Below are positions 1-9,050 of a stretch of 64,000 bases of DNA, piece after piece (the stretch's first letter is position 1; the number at the start of each line of letters is the position of its first letter). The notes beneath the pieces are model-generated. The model saw only the letters and a list, made by a program, of their open reading frames with translations, searched no databases and had not been told where the DNA came from. Location of the stretch: the NCBI GenBank assembly GCA_963705275.1, contig OY970063.1, forward strand, positions 310,001-374,000, given 5' to 3'. The stretch is from Fen-1135 sp963705275 (lineage in GTDB: Bacteria > Desulfobacterota > Syntrophia > Syntrophales > UBA2185). The position numbers and the translations under genes were made by a program.

Positions 1-1
1 T

Positions 2-1702
2 CTGGCTTGCATCAGGGAGGACGAAAGCATTTCCTGGACGCGCGCCCTGGCGGGAGCCGCCGTCACACTGACAGGCGCGATGCCTGCCGGCGACGATATC
101 TTCGCCTACAGCCAATTGCCCAAGGCGTATATCCTGAATAAGAGCTTGTATGAGACAGGCAACCTCAAAGAGGCGAAAGCCGGATACGACGCCCTTCTGA
201 AAGAGCCGCGGACACGGGACAATACGGACATATACTGGATGATACTCTTTGACCGGGGAAAGATCGCGGATACCGACGGCAACCGCAGGGAGGCAATTGG
301 GTTCTACAGACGTGCCGTTGACCTTGTTGAGCAGCAGCGCTCGACCATCAACACCGAGGCAAGCAAGATCGGATTTGTGGGCGACAAGCAGAATGTTTAC
401 AGCCGCCTCATCGCCTCGCTTTATGCGGACGGCCAGTACGCCGTCGCTTTCGATTACGTGGAGCGGTCGAAATCACGCGCCCTCGTCGACATGCTTGCTT
501 CGAAGCAGGACTTTGCCGTCAAGGCGGGTAACGAACGGGACGTGCGCAATCTTCTTGACACCGACAGAAAAGCCGAAGCGGTAGTCATAGCTCAGGATCT
601 TTCACTCGATCGGTCTAAGACCCGCAGTGTCATTATCGCCGTGAAGCAAGACTTGCAGAATAAATCGCCGGAACTCGCCTCTCTCGTCAGTGTCACGTCA
701 CTCTCCGCCTCTGATGTGCGGGCCCTTATGCCTCCTGACGAAGCGCTTATTGAATACTACTACAGCGAGGGTGAGATGTTTGCCTTTGTCCTGACGAGAG
801 ATGATTTGAAATCCATACGTCTTAACAGCGATAAGCTTGTAGAGGATGTCCGGCGGTTTCGGACTCTTCTTGAGACGCCGGGTTCCTCAGATTACCTGAC
901 GCTTGCCCGCAGTCTATACAAGCGGCTTTTTGAGCCTTTCGAAAGGATGTTAGGCAAACGAAACCTTGCGATTGTGCCGCACGGCGCATTGCACTATCTT
1001 CCGTTTAATGCCCTCTGCAATGATAAAGGATTCCTGATCGAACAATACAGCATCCGCATCCTTCCCAGCGCAAGCGTAATCAAGTACCTACACGCCAAGA
1101 AATCCGCAAAGGCCGCGGAGATCCTTGCCTTCGGCAATCCCGACCTGGGCGATGCGCGTTATGACCTCGCCTATGCCCAGGAGGAAGCACGCGCGGTTGC
1201 CCGCACGCGGCCGCAGTCCCGCGTACTTGTGCGCAAGGAGGCAACGGAGACCGCATTCAGGAAATATGGCCGGAGCTTCAGATACATACATTTTGCCACG
1301 CACGGCCAGTTTGATTCCGATATGCCCCTCAAGTCCGCAATACTTCTTGCAGGTGATGATTGGAGTGACGGCCGGCTTACGGTGGATAAACTCTATTCCA
1401 TGAACATCGATGCCGATCTGGTGACATTGAGCGCCTGCGAGACGGGCCTGGGAAAGGTCGCAAACGGCGACGATGTGGTGGGTTTGACGCGCGGCTTTCT
1501 CTACGCGGGAAGCAATTCTATCGTGTCGAGCCTCTGGAAGGTTGACGACCAGGCCACGGGAGACCTCATGGCGGGATTTTATAATGCTCTGAAGAATACC
1601 GATAAGCGCCAGGCTTTGAGGCAGGCGCAGTTGAGCGCCCGGAAAAAATATCCCCATCCTTACTACTGGGCTTCTTTTCAACTGACAGGCAATGCGGATT
1701 AA
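2..1702 (+). CDS. TPR-CHAT domain protein (caspase-like), 5' end outside the window
   Basis: The reading frame is open from the left edge, so the N-terminus is missing; the first internal Met codon is at 80. The N-terminal half is helical and TPR-like. The C-terminal third is a CHAT domain (caspase HetF associated with TPRs): HFATHG carries the putative catalytic His (codon 1301-1303) and LSACETG the catalytic Cys (codon 1436-1438), followed by GDDVVGLTRGFLYAG and SSLWKVDD, all typical of the family. CHAT proteins are caspase-fold cysteine peptidases, some acting in regulated proteolysis or cell death. Substrate and trigger are unknown here, and no obvious partner is visible because the upstream neighbour lies outside the window. 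Confidence 0.85.
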   Translation: MACIREDESISWTRALAGAAVTLTGAMPAGDDIFAYSQLPKAYILNKSLYETGNLKEAKAGYDALLKEPRTRDNTDIYWMILFDRGKIADTDGNRREAIGFYRRAVDLVEQQRSTINTEASKIGFVGDKQNVYSRLIASLYADGQYAVAFDYVERSKSRALVDMLASKQDFAVKAGNERDVRNLLDTDRKAEAVVIAQDLSLDRSKTRSVIIAVKQDLQNKSPELASLVSVTSLSASDVRALMPPDEALIEYYYSEGEMFAFVLTRDDLKSIRLNSDKLVEDVRRFRTLLETPGSSDYLTLARSLYKRLFEPFERMLGKRNLAIVPHGALHYLPFNALCNDKGFLIEQYSIRILPSASVIKYLHAKKSAKAAEILAFGNPDLGDARYDLAYAQEEARAVARTRPQSRVLVRKEATETAFRKYGRSFRYIHFATHGQFDSDMPLKSAILLAGDDWSDGRLTVDKLYSMNIDADLVTLSACETGLGKVANGDDVVGLTRGFLYAGSNSIVSSLWKVDDQATGDLMAGFYNALKNTDKRQALRQAQLSARKKYPHPYYWASFQLTGNAD

Positions 1703-1741
1703 GAGGGCAAAGCGGGCTCGGAATAGGATTATCACAGAGAA

Positions 1742-2866
1742 TCAGCGCCGCAGAAACTCCTTGGATCTCGCAAATACATCAGTGGGCGTTCCCAGAGCCT
1801 GCTTTAACTTGACGTCCATATCCCAGGGATTCTTTGTCAGGGAGATCGAGATTACCTGCATAGGGGTGAGCCTGAAACAATAGTACCACGGAGAAACCAG
1901 CATCGTGTTAATCAGGGGATAGTCCGAGCCATAATATAATTTTCCCGAAAATTCTCTCCAGGTCAGAGCCTCTTCCATGTATCCCGGCTTGTTAATTTGC
2001 GTAAGGGAAGAGATATCGGCAAACAGGTTCGCCTTATTCGGATTATCTCTCAGCATTCGCGCGAGCCTGACGGAACCGGATTCCCTATGATATATTCCGG
2101 GTGGGCTGCCTTCGCGGTGATATCGCCCCGTGGAGGCGATGTGAGCCGCAATTACCTTGACGCCAAGGCTTAAAGGGAGACGCAATCTTTCAGGATCGTT
2201 GAGCTCGTCGTTAGAGTCGGGAATCGCCCAGTCCTTGCCAGTATGGGTCAGGAGGGGTAGCTTGAGTTCCTTTAGCTTTTTATAGAAAGGGATCAGTTTA
2301 GGGTCGCTCGGATCGATGTACATGACCGATGGAATCCACTTCACAAGAACGGCGCCGTGAGCCTTCGCCCAAACGAGGCGAGCAGGCCAGTCTTTTCTGT
2401 ACGGGTTCACGGAGGCGCCGAAGAGGAGATTGCTGTGCCTGGCTACAGCCTCTGCCACAAACTCGTTGGGAACATAAACCTCTGTTCGCTGCGTGTCCAG
2501 CAACCCATCGCTGACTGCGCCATCCATCGCCAGTACAACAGCTTTCTTAACGAACTTGCTTTCCGCGAGCAGTTGGGAGAGGCGATCTACCACCAAGCCA
2601 TCGCCCCTTTCCCATAATTCCTGCTCGGAGACTCCGAAGCTCCTCAAATAGAGGGGAAAGCGCCAATTGTTCCGAAATTTATCCGATATGAAACATCCAC
2701 TGCCTCCGGCGCCTATGCCGGCAATGTGGCAGTGCATGTCCACGATGCCTTCTTCGGGCAGGGGTTCCACCGGGCGGTAAGGGCCACAAGAAAGAGTGCA
2801 AGCCAGTACCGCAAGCGTTCCAGCCGCCAACATGCATTTCCACATTTTGTCAAGATGCCTGTCCAC
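1742..2866 (-). CDS. amidohydrolase-family lipoprotein
   Basis: This 374-residue protein starts with GTG at 2866, which has a purine-rich AAGGAAA ribosome site 5 bases upstream; the ATG seven codons later is an alternative. Residues 8-27 form a lipoprotein signal (lipobox LSCG). The rest resembles the amidohydrolase-2 metal-dependent TIM-barrel family: VDMHCHIAG near the N-terminus (metal-binding HxH), LLTHTGKDW in the middle, an IAAHIAS strand and a C-terminal YYGSDYPL with the usual catalytic Asp. It is probably anchored in the cell envelope. The gene overlaps the 3' end of the upstream alpha/beta hydrolase by 17 bases, so the two are probably co-transcribed. The substrate cannot be read from the sequence. 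Confidence 0.75.
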   Translation of the reverse strand: MDRHLDKMWKCMLAAGTLAVLACTLSCGPYRPVEPLPEEGIVDMHCHIAGIGAGGSGCFISDKFRNNWRFPLYLRSFGVSEQELWERGDGLVVDRLSQLLAESKFVKKAVVLAMDGAVSDGLLDTQRTEVYVPNEFVAEAVARHSNLLFGASVNPYRKDWPARLVWAKAHGAVLVKWIPSVMYIDPSDPKLIPFYKKLKELKLPLLTHTGKDWAIPDSNDELNDPERLRLPLSLGVKVIAAHIASTGRYHREGSPPGIYHRESGSVRLARMLRDNPNKANLFADISSLTQINKPGYMEEALTWREFSGKLYYGSDYPLINTMLVSPWYYCFRLTPMQVISISLTKNPWDMDVKLKQALGTPTDVFARSKEFLRR

Positions 2867-3641
2867 GTGGCTTTCCTTTTTCTGAAAGCAACCAATCGTA
2901 GATATATTGCGCTATATCTTTCCAACCGGGCTCACCGAGCACCCAGTGTGCGTGGCCTGCAAATTCTTTGTAAGTCGAAACTTTCCCATATTTAGCCGCG
3001 ATTTTTCTTACAACTGCGGGCGGTGTTAATCTATCTTCAGTACCGGCAACGACGAGAACGGGACATGTAATTCTTGATTCATCGACTTCCGAAGATCTGT
3101 TTTTGTCAAGGAGCCAGAAACCCATTTCCCATGCGGCCCTTCCCGACTCGTACACGAATTTATCAAAGATATCCTTCTGTTTATCCCGAGGCACTAAATG
3201 AAGTGTTGAATATATTGTATTCTCTAACGTTCCTTTAATCGGCTTTTTCCAAAAACCATAGGTGGTGAGGTCGTCCCAAAAACTCTTTATCACTGTCCAT
3301 TTCAGGGCCATCACCCCGCGAGGTGCGGCGGGGGTGAGCAGGATAAGAGATTCAGCCGAGCTACGAGCCGCGAGAATCTGCGCAAGCAGGCCGCCCATGG
3401 AATGCCCCATCAAAATGGGAGGCTTGCCCAGTTTCCGGATTTCTTCCTCAAGGTCATGAACATAATCGAGAAGGCTGGTGGTCCCCAGTTGAGGGTGTGG
3501 GAAATCATCGTGAGCTATATCATGATATCGTAAGGTAGGAGCAATGCACCGATAGCCTTTGCTTTCAAAAAAAGCTTTGTAGTTATCCCAGACCCAGCCT
3601 CCGCAATACATGCCGTGGATCATCATGATAGTCGTACTCAT
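2850..3641 (-). CDS. alpha/beta hydrolase
   Basis: A 263-residue protein with the alpha/beta hydrolase fold. MIHGMYCGGW forms the oxyanion-hole region, GHSMGG the nucleophile elbow (Ser), VVAGTEDRLTPP the acid region and FAGHAHWVLGE the catalytic His. The ATG is preceded by GGAGGTGGAG. There is no signal peptide, so it is cytoplasmic. It is the first gene of a two-gene unit with the amidohydrolase lipoprotein, whose start overlaps its end. It could be an esterase, lipase or hydrolase of a degradation pathway; specificity is not evident. Confidence 0.8.
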   Translation of the reverse strand: MSTTIMMIHGMYCGGWVWDNYKAFFESKGYRCIAPTLRYHDIAHDDFPHPQLGTTSLLDYVHDLEEEIRKLGKPPILMGHSMGGLLAQILAARSSAESLILLTPAAPRGVMALKWTVIKSFWDDLTTYGFWKKPIKGTLENTIYSTLHLVPRDKQKDIFDKFVYESGRAAWEMGFWLLDKNRSSEVDESRITCPVLVVAGTEDRLTPPAVVRKIAAKYGKVSTYKEFAGHAHWVLGEPGWKDIAQYIYDWLLSEKGKPRGQAS

Positions 3642-3792
3642 TTCTCCACCTCCACATTCCTCAGCCGGACGCGTCTATTTAAATGTTGTGATGCTACTCC
3701 AGTATTCCCTCTATGAAATTTTACACATTAATGAAATTCCGTCAATCAGCAAGTATAAGCGCAGCGTAGTTCTGTGTTTGGCAACAAATCCC

Positions 3793-3822
3793 TTGACAAC
3801 CATTCTAATAATCTTTTACTAT
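3793..3822 (+). promoter_or_regulatory. sigma-70-type promoter before the cyclase gene
   Basis: TTGACA (3793-3798) is followed after 18 bases by TACTAT (3817-3822), about 100 bases upstream of the GTG start at 3926. The match to the -35 consensus is perfect and to the -10 is 4 of 6. Prediction from sequence only. Confidence 0.45.
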
Positions 3823-3925
3823 TCAACAACTTGGAAACCTGAACTTAAAATGACATTCCGGCATGGGAGCCAGCCTGTAAATGTAGCGGTCATCTGTGAA
3901 TCCCCTCCCCTAATAGAGGTGCACA

Positions 3926-6376
3926 GTGAAGTGCTCAAAATGCCAATTTGAGAATTATGCTTCTGCCAAATTCTGTGTTGAATGTGGCGGCAAGCTTGAA
4001 ATTGTCTGCCAGAATTGCAGCACCCCCAATTATCCAAGCCACAAGTTCTGTAGCGATTGCGGCATCGCACTAGTTACCCCTTCCGAGACATTACCTAAGG
4101 ATCTTTCATTCGATGAGAAGCTTAGGAAGATTCAAAAGTACCTCCCCAAGGGCATCACAGATAAAATCCTTTCTCAAAAAGACAAGATCGAAGGTGAACG
4201 GAAGCAGGTCACGGTACTCTTCTGCGATATGAAGGGATTTACCCGCCTTTCAGAGAAACTCGGCCCCGAAGAGGTCTATGCCTTGATGGATCGGGTCTAT
4301 GAGATTCTGATCAAGAAAGTGCACGATTACGAAGGGACAGTCAACGAGATGACCGGTGACGGCATCATGGCCTTATTCGGCGCTCCCATTGCCCTGGAAG
4401 ATGCCCCCCAGAGAGCCATAAGATCCGCCATGTCTATTCATAGAGAGATGACCCGCTTCAATGAAGCGATAAAACTGGAAAAGGGAGATTACCCTCCGAT
4501 AAAGATGCGCATCGGTATTAATACCGGCCCGGTGGTGGTGGGGACATTGGGCAATGATTTGCGCGTTGAATTCAAGGCTGTGGGAAATACGGTAAATCTT
4601 GCCGCCAGAATGGAGAGTTTAGCAGAGCCGGGAACCACTTATATCTCCGATGACACATTCAGACTTACAGAAGGACTTTTCCGCTTTGAGTGCCTGGGCG
4701 AAAAGGGGATTAAAGGAAAAGAGAAGCCGATCCGCGTTTACCAGGTTATCGCCCCCAGTACGAGACGGACAAGATTTGATGTCAGCGCAGAGAGCGGATT
4801 AACTCCATTTGTGGGAAGAGAGCGTGAACTGGAACTGCTTTTGGACGGATTTGAAAGAGCCAAAGAAGGAAGAGGACAAGCCATCTCCATTATTGGTGAG
4901 GCAGGCACCGGTAAATCGCGTCTCCTCTATGAGTTCAGGAAAGCTGTCACTAATGAAGCCGTAACCTTCATTGAGGGACGATGCCTCTCTTACAGCAGGA
5001 ATGTAGCTTATCATCCCATATCGGATCTCCTGAAATCCAACTTTGATATCCGCGATACTGACGCCGATGATGATATCAGAGAAAAGGTTATCAATGGCCT
5101 TAAGCTATTGAAAATCGACGAAGCCTCTACCCTTCCCTACCTCCTGGAGCTTCTTTCCGTCAAGGAGAGCGGTATAGATGAGATCTCTCTGAGTCCGGAG
5201 GCGAAAAAAGATAGAACGCTCGAAGCAGTGAAGAGAATCATCCTGAGAGGTTCAGAAATCAGGCCCCTGATTATGGCCATAGAAGACCTTTACTGGATGG
5301 ACAAGAGTTCCGAAGACGTCATGAAGGAATTGCTCGAGATCATTCCCGGCGCAAGGGTATTCCTGGTCTTCACCTATAGACCAGAGTTTGTCCATACCTG
5401 GGGAAGCAGATCCTACCACAGCCAGGTGACCCTAAACAGGCTCTCGAATCGCGAGAGCCTCACTATGTTGACGCACATTCTCGGAACCCCAAATATCGAT
5501 AGAGACCTTGAGGAATTGATTCTGCAAAAGACTGAAGGTATCCCTTTCTTTATTGAAGAGTTCATCAAATCCCTCAAAGATCTGAAGATTATCGAGATGA
5601 AAAACAACACATGCCGGCTATCAAAAAACATCAGGAAGCTCGCCATCCCTTCCACGATACAGGATGTAATCATGACGAGGGTAGATAATCTTCCTGAGGG
5701 AGCAAAGGAGGTAATTCGGGCAGGCTCCATCATCGAAAGGGAGTTCAGTTATGATCTGATCAAGAAGATAACAGAGTTCTCTGAACATGATATTCTGTCT
5801 TATCTGTCTGCATTAAAAGATGCAGAGCTTCTCTATGAGAGGGGCATATATCCGCAATCCACCTATATCTTCAAACATTCTCTCACGAGAGAGGTGGTTT
5901 ATGACTCCATCCTGACAAAAAAGAAAAAACAGCTTCATCAGAAAATAGCCGATACCATAGAAGAGATCTATGAAAATGACCTCTGTTTCCATTACGGTAT
6001 TCTGGCCAATCACTGCATTGCCAGCGAGAATTATGAAAAGGGAGCGGAGTATGCGAAGCTTGAAGCAAAGAAATACCAGAAGGCCGCCCTATTCAAGGAT
6101 GCCATCGAGTATGCTAAAATGAGCATCACCTGCCTGGGAAAGCTCCCGCAAACGGAAGCCAATCAGAAGATTCTCATTGATGCCACAACAACACTCGCGA
6201 TTTATAATCTGAGCCTCAATTATCTTGTAGAAGCAAGAGACGCCGTTCAACCCATTATAGATTTAGTAATGAAGATGAACTATAAGAAGAGTCTTGCCGG
6301 AATTTATATCACAATGGGGACGTATTCCTTTGGGGTGGAAGAGGATTTCGACAAAAGGAATTCGATATATGAATAA
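3926..6376 (+). CDS. zinc-ribbon / class III nucleotide cyclase / ATPase protein, N-terminal part (frameshifted)
   Basis: GTG start with AGAGGT 5 bases upstream. Order of domains: two zinc ribbons (residues 3-46, CxxC pairs), a class III cyclase domain (about 92-275; metal-binding Asp101 in FCDMKGFT and Asp145 in GDGIMALFG), a STAND/AAA-type ATPase (Walker A GEAGTGKS at 324-331; Walker B in MAIEDLYWMD), then helical TPR repeats. The position that is usually Asp in GDTVNLAAR is Asn here (GNTVNLAAR), so nucleotide specificity is uncertain. The frame stops at 6374-6376 in the middle of a TPR; the rest continues in another frame at 6369-7295. Removing one A from the run at 6353-6356 restores about 1122 residues, the usual length of these proteins in Desulfobacterota. 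Confidence 0.85.
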   Translation: MKCSKCQFENYASAKFCVECGGKLEIVCQNCSTPNYPSHKFCSDCGIALVTPSETLPKDLSFDEKLRKIQKYLPKGITDKILSQKDKIEGERKQVTVLFCDMKGFTRLSEKLGPEEVYALMDRVYEILIKKVHDYEGTVNEMTGDGIMALFGAPIALEDAPQRAIRSAMSIHREMTRFNEAIKLEKGDYPPIKMRIGINTGPVVVGTLGNDLRVEFKAVGNTVNLAARMESLAEPGTTYISDDTFRLTEGLFRFECLGEKGIKGKEKPIRVYQVIAPSTRRTRFDVSAESGLTPFVGRERELELLLDGFERAKEGRGQAISIIGEAGTGKSRLLYEFRKAVTNEAVTFIEGRCLSYSRNVAYHPISDLLKSNFDIRDTDADDDIREKVINGLKLLKIDEASTLPYLLELLSVKESGIDEISLSPEAKKDRTLEAVKRIILRGSEIRPLIMAIEDLYWMDKSSEDVMKELLEIIPGARVFLVFTYRPEFVHTWGSRSYHSQVTLNRLSNRESLTMLTHILGTPNIDRDLEELILQKTEGIPFFIEEFIKSLKDLKIIEMKNNTCRLSKNIRKLAIPSTIQDVIMTRVDNLPEGAKEVIRAGSIIEREFSYDLIKKITEFSEHDILSYLSALKDAELLYERGIYPQSTYIFKHSLTREVVYDSILTKKKKQLHQKIADTIEEIYENDLCFHYGILANHCIASENYEKGAEYAKLEAKKYQKAALFKDAIEYAKMSITCLGKLPQTEANQKILIDATTTLAIYNLSLNYLVEARDAVQPIIDLVMKMNYKKSLAGIYITMGTYSFGVEEDFDKRNSIYE

Positions 6377-7295
6377 AGCAATCCAATTTTCAGAAGCAGT
6401 CAACGACTTTCTTTCATTATGGATGGCATGTTCTCAATTAGGCATCTTCTTGCCTCATATCTGCGAATTTGAAAAGGCATTGACGTATTCCGAAAAATGC
6501 CTGCAACTGAGTGAACTTGCAAATAACCCGATGGGCAAATCTCTTTCAAAAGCTTATATGACATACATGTGTACCCTTCGGGGACATATTGATCTGGCGT
6601 GCAAACATTGTGAAGAGATACTGCGAAATGTTGAAGAATCCGGTGACGTATATATAAAAGGGACGGTCTATTCACATTATGGGGCAGCCCAGTACTATAA
6701 GGGCGCATTTGAAAAGGCGGAGAAATATTTTTTAGAAGGATTAACTTTGTGCAAAAAAACGGCTCAAGTTGGTTGGGAGTCTATTGCAAATGCCAGACTG
6801 GGCTTTATGTCTTTTGATGCCGGATTGTACGGGAAGGCTCAGGACTATCATAATCAGGCAATAAGAATCCTGGAAGGAGCGAGACTGCACCCCTCATGGG
6901 CTAACGTCCAAAAGAACTGCTTAGCAAGAGCACGCGTGCACTCAAATGACAGAGATATCAACCTTAGTGAATTATTCGAGCATTATAAGAATAATAAAAT
7001 GACCGTCTATGAAGGCTTCATGGCAAGGACTATCGGAGATGTAATGTTAAATATTGATGATAATCACCTTTCGGATGCGGAAGACTGGATTAAAAAGGCC
7101 ATCGATGCCGATACGAGAAACGGCACTGGCTGGCAGTTGGCAAATGACTACGCCCTCTACGCCGGCTTCTTCAAAAAGAAAGGCGATGTATTCAAGGCAA
7201 AGGAAAACCTCCATAAGGCAATTGATGTCTTCAAGGAATGCGGCGCCGATGGTTGGGTGGATCGAACTCAAAAATCCCTGGCGGAACTTGCCTGA
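6369..7295 (+). CDS. TPR C-terminal part of the cyclase/ATPase protein (after frameshift)
   Basis: This frame directly continues the TPR region of the preceding frame. The repeats include FEKALTYSEKCLQL, FEKAEKYFLEGL, AEDWIKKAIDAD and KAKENLHKAIDVFKECGADGWV, the last being the usual C-terminus of this cyclase/ATPase/TPR family. The ATG at 6369 has no ribosome-binding site, so a separate protein is unlikely. Its 3' end overlaps the convergent radical SAM gene by 28 bases (7268-7295). Either the gene is a recent pseudogene or the sequence carries one extra base. Confidence 0.7.
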   Translation: MNKAIQFSEAVNDFLSLWMACSQLGIFLPHICEFEKALTYSEKCLQLSELANNPMGKSLSKAYMTYMCTLRGHIDLACKHCEEILRNVEESGDVYIKGTVYSHYGAAQYYKGAFEKAEKYFLEGLTLCKKTAQVGWESIANARLGFMSFDAGLYGKAQDYHNQAIRILEGARLHPSWANVQKNCLARARVHSNDRDINLSELFEHYKNNKMTVYEGFMARTIGDVMLNIDDNHLSDAEDWIKKAIDADTRNGTGWQLANDYALYAGFFKKKGDVFKAKENLHKAIDVFKECGADGWVDRTQKSLAELA

Positions 7296-8341
7296 CAAAG
7301 CTCCCTGTCTCGATCATTTGCCCCCTTTCGTGCAGTCACCCGTTCCTCGTAGCGTCTCAGCAAGAGATCTTCCTGTAATTCCTCCCTGTCGGCGCGCTTA
7401 ATATAGAATTCCCCTTCCACCGCCTCTATCATTTCGAGATATCTGGAAGCGGCAACCTCCTTTACCACCTTTCTTTGGACGAAATTATTTCCAATCCGCT
7501 GAAACACCGGCATGAGTTTCTTGCGTTTTCCCAGAATCTTGACAATATCCGTTAAAGAGGTAGCCGCGAGATTAAACTCCATAATCTTCTTCTGCAAGGT
7601 GGATGGTTTCATGTGCTTCGGATAGAGAATGACAAATTCGCCGTTACAGTAATCTACAACTGCACGTCCAAAATGGGAGAATTCGTCCCAGAGGAAGTAA
7701 CGGTGCGCAGGCATGAACTGATCAGCTGATTCCGGCAGCTGGCTCAATGGAGAGACCCTCCACTTTTCGATCCCGGTCTCGTTAATAAAGGCCCGGATCT
7801 TCTCAAAGGTGTCTGAATCGTCCGTGTCATAGCCCACGATGAAGAGACCCGTTATGGCAAAGCCGTGTTCGTGAAATATATCCATGGCCTTTCTGTTAGT
7901 ATCGTAAGACATTGTCTTTTTGAAATCTGAGAGAGTCTGCTCGGTCAGGGACTCTATCCCGACACACAGGTTGAACACGCCTGCCTGCCTCATTAATTCA
8001 AGCAGCTTTCGATCTTCGCAGATATCGGCCCGCACCAGCAGAGTAGCCTTCATCCGGGTTGCGGTTCGGGCGAGGGCTTCGAAGAACACATGTGCCCGTT
8101 CGTCGAAAGGCAGTGCAGCCGTGGGATCCTCGAACATTACCCTGCGGATACTGGACCGACCGAGGTGATCCAGAGATACTCTCATGGAACTTTCGATACT
8201 CCGCCGCCGATAACCCTTGCCCTGCGAAAGGCGCGATGTAGGGCAAAAAGAGCAATTGTAAGGACATCCCCTGGTCCCTTGAAACGTGAGCATCGGAAAC
8301 ATTCTTTTCCTCAAGGTCCAGATGAAAGGAAGGTATCTAAA
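7268..8341 (-). CDS. B12-binding radical SAM protein, radical SAM part (frameshifted)
   Basis: The radical SAM half of a cobalamin-binding radical SAM (BchE/P-methylase-like) protein. The cluster motif is CPYNCSFC (CxxxCxxC), preceded by TFQGTRG and followed by the RRR(S)xE segment; VRADICED and VGIESLTEQTL are the usual strands of the partial TIM barrel, and GLFIVGYDTDD follows. No separate start codon with a ribosome site is visible near the break, so this is best read as one protein with the cobalamin domain encoded upstream (8337-8897). Deleting one base of the AAA at 8339-8341 joins the frames as VQGFSLRYLPF. The likely role is a radical methylation or rearrangement; the substrate is unknown. 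Confidence 0.75.
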   Translation of the reverse strand, partial: FRYLPFIWTLRKRMFPMLTFQGTRGCPYNCSFCPTSRLSQGKGYRRRSIESSMRVSLDHLGRSSIRRVMFEDPTAALPFDERAHVFFEALARTATRMKATLLVRADICEDRKLLELMRQAGVFNLCVGIESLTEQTLSDFKKTMSYDTNRKAMDIFHEHGFAITGLFIVGYDTDDSDTFEKIRAFINETGIEKWRVSPLSQLPESADQFMPAHRYFLWDEFSHFGRAVVDYCNGEFVILYPKHMKPSTLQKKIMEFNLAATSLTDIVKILGKRKKLMPVFQRIGNNFVQRKVVKEVAASRYLEMIEAVEGEFYIKRADREELQEDLLLRRYEERVTARKGANDRDRELCQASSARDF

Positions 8342-8897
8342 GACTAAACCCCTGGACGGTCTCATCATACCCGACAACAAGAGAAAGGTCGGGCATATTA
8401 TCAAAACACTCACAGATATGATTCTTATTGAGCGAGTTATTGAAGATGTCCGCTCCGTCACGCCCTTCCAACTCAAGGCATTTCAAGAGCTGGAGAAAGG
8501 CTGCCTCCGACTCACCCCGCAGTCTGTAGTCAAAGAAAGAAGAAAATCGGGAATCACCGCCCACTGAGATATGTTCTCCTCCCAGCACCGTCACCACCTG
8601 GCGGCTCAGCTTCTCAGCTTCCATTTTGACGGCTCCTGCAATTTCTTCGGCTCTCGTTATTGCCGCAGACTTGCAGGAAAAGCCGACGACATCAAACTCT
8701 CGCGCCAAATCTTGGGGTGATACTTGAAGCCCCAGTTCTTCATTGAATAGCCTCACAAAATAGCCCGCCTGCCTCGTTACGGACGCCACTTGCAACGGTC
8801 CATACCGTTGTGTCCAGAGAGCGCCTGCAAGGCAGAAGAACTTCTTTGCCGGCACCACAATAGCAACTCGAAGCCTTGGGGAAGAATCGTCATTCAT
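8337..8897 (-). CDS. B12-binding radical SAM protein, N-terminal cobalamin-binding part
   Basis: N-terminal 186 residues from ATG at 8897. A Rossmann-like cobalamin-binding domain is suggested by RVAIVVPAK, GPLQVASVTRQAGY, FDVVGFSCKSAAI and VTVLGGEHIS, then a RLRGESEAAF segment that precedes the radical SAM domain in this family. The DxHxxG signature of base-off methyltransferases is absent, as is common in B12-radical SAM enzymes. The frame ends in TAG at 8337-8339 just where homologous proteins run on into TFQGTRGCPYNCSFC, so the stop is the result of the frameshift described for the downstream part. Confidence 0.75.
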   Translation of the reverse strand: MNDDSSPRLRVAIVVPAKKFFCLAGALWTQRYGPLQVASVTRQAGYFVRLFNEELGLQVSPQDLAREFDVVGFSCKSAAITRAEEIAGAVKMEAEKLSRQVVTVLGGEHISVGGDSRFSSFFDYRLRGESEAAFLQLLKCLELEGRDGADIFNNSLNKNHICECFDNMPDLSLVVGYDETVQGFSL

Positions 8898-9050
8898 TCC
8901 GGATCAGTCCATTCCGGGCAACAACTGCCCCAAATAAATGCTTAAACTTTCCGTCTGAAAATTAGCCGAGTTAAATGCTACTATTGCTCAAAAAAGTATC
9001 TGTATCTCAACAGCAGTCCCACCTTCATAGCCGCTTGGCACATATTTCTA

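Noticed and set aside
1088..1735. 215-codon minus-strand frame opposite the CHAT domain
   Set aside because: It lies wholly antisense to the well-supported CHAT domain, whose catalytic motifs are on the other strand.
6353..6376. Programmed +1 frameshift in the cyclase gene
   Set aside because: No slippery heptamer, stimulatory hairpin or internal ribosome site is evident, and two other genes show similar homopolymer shifts, so error is more likely.
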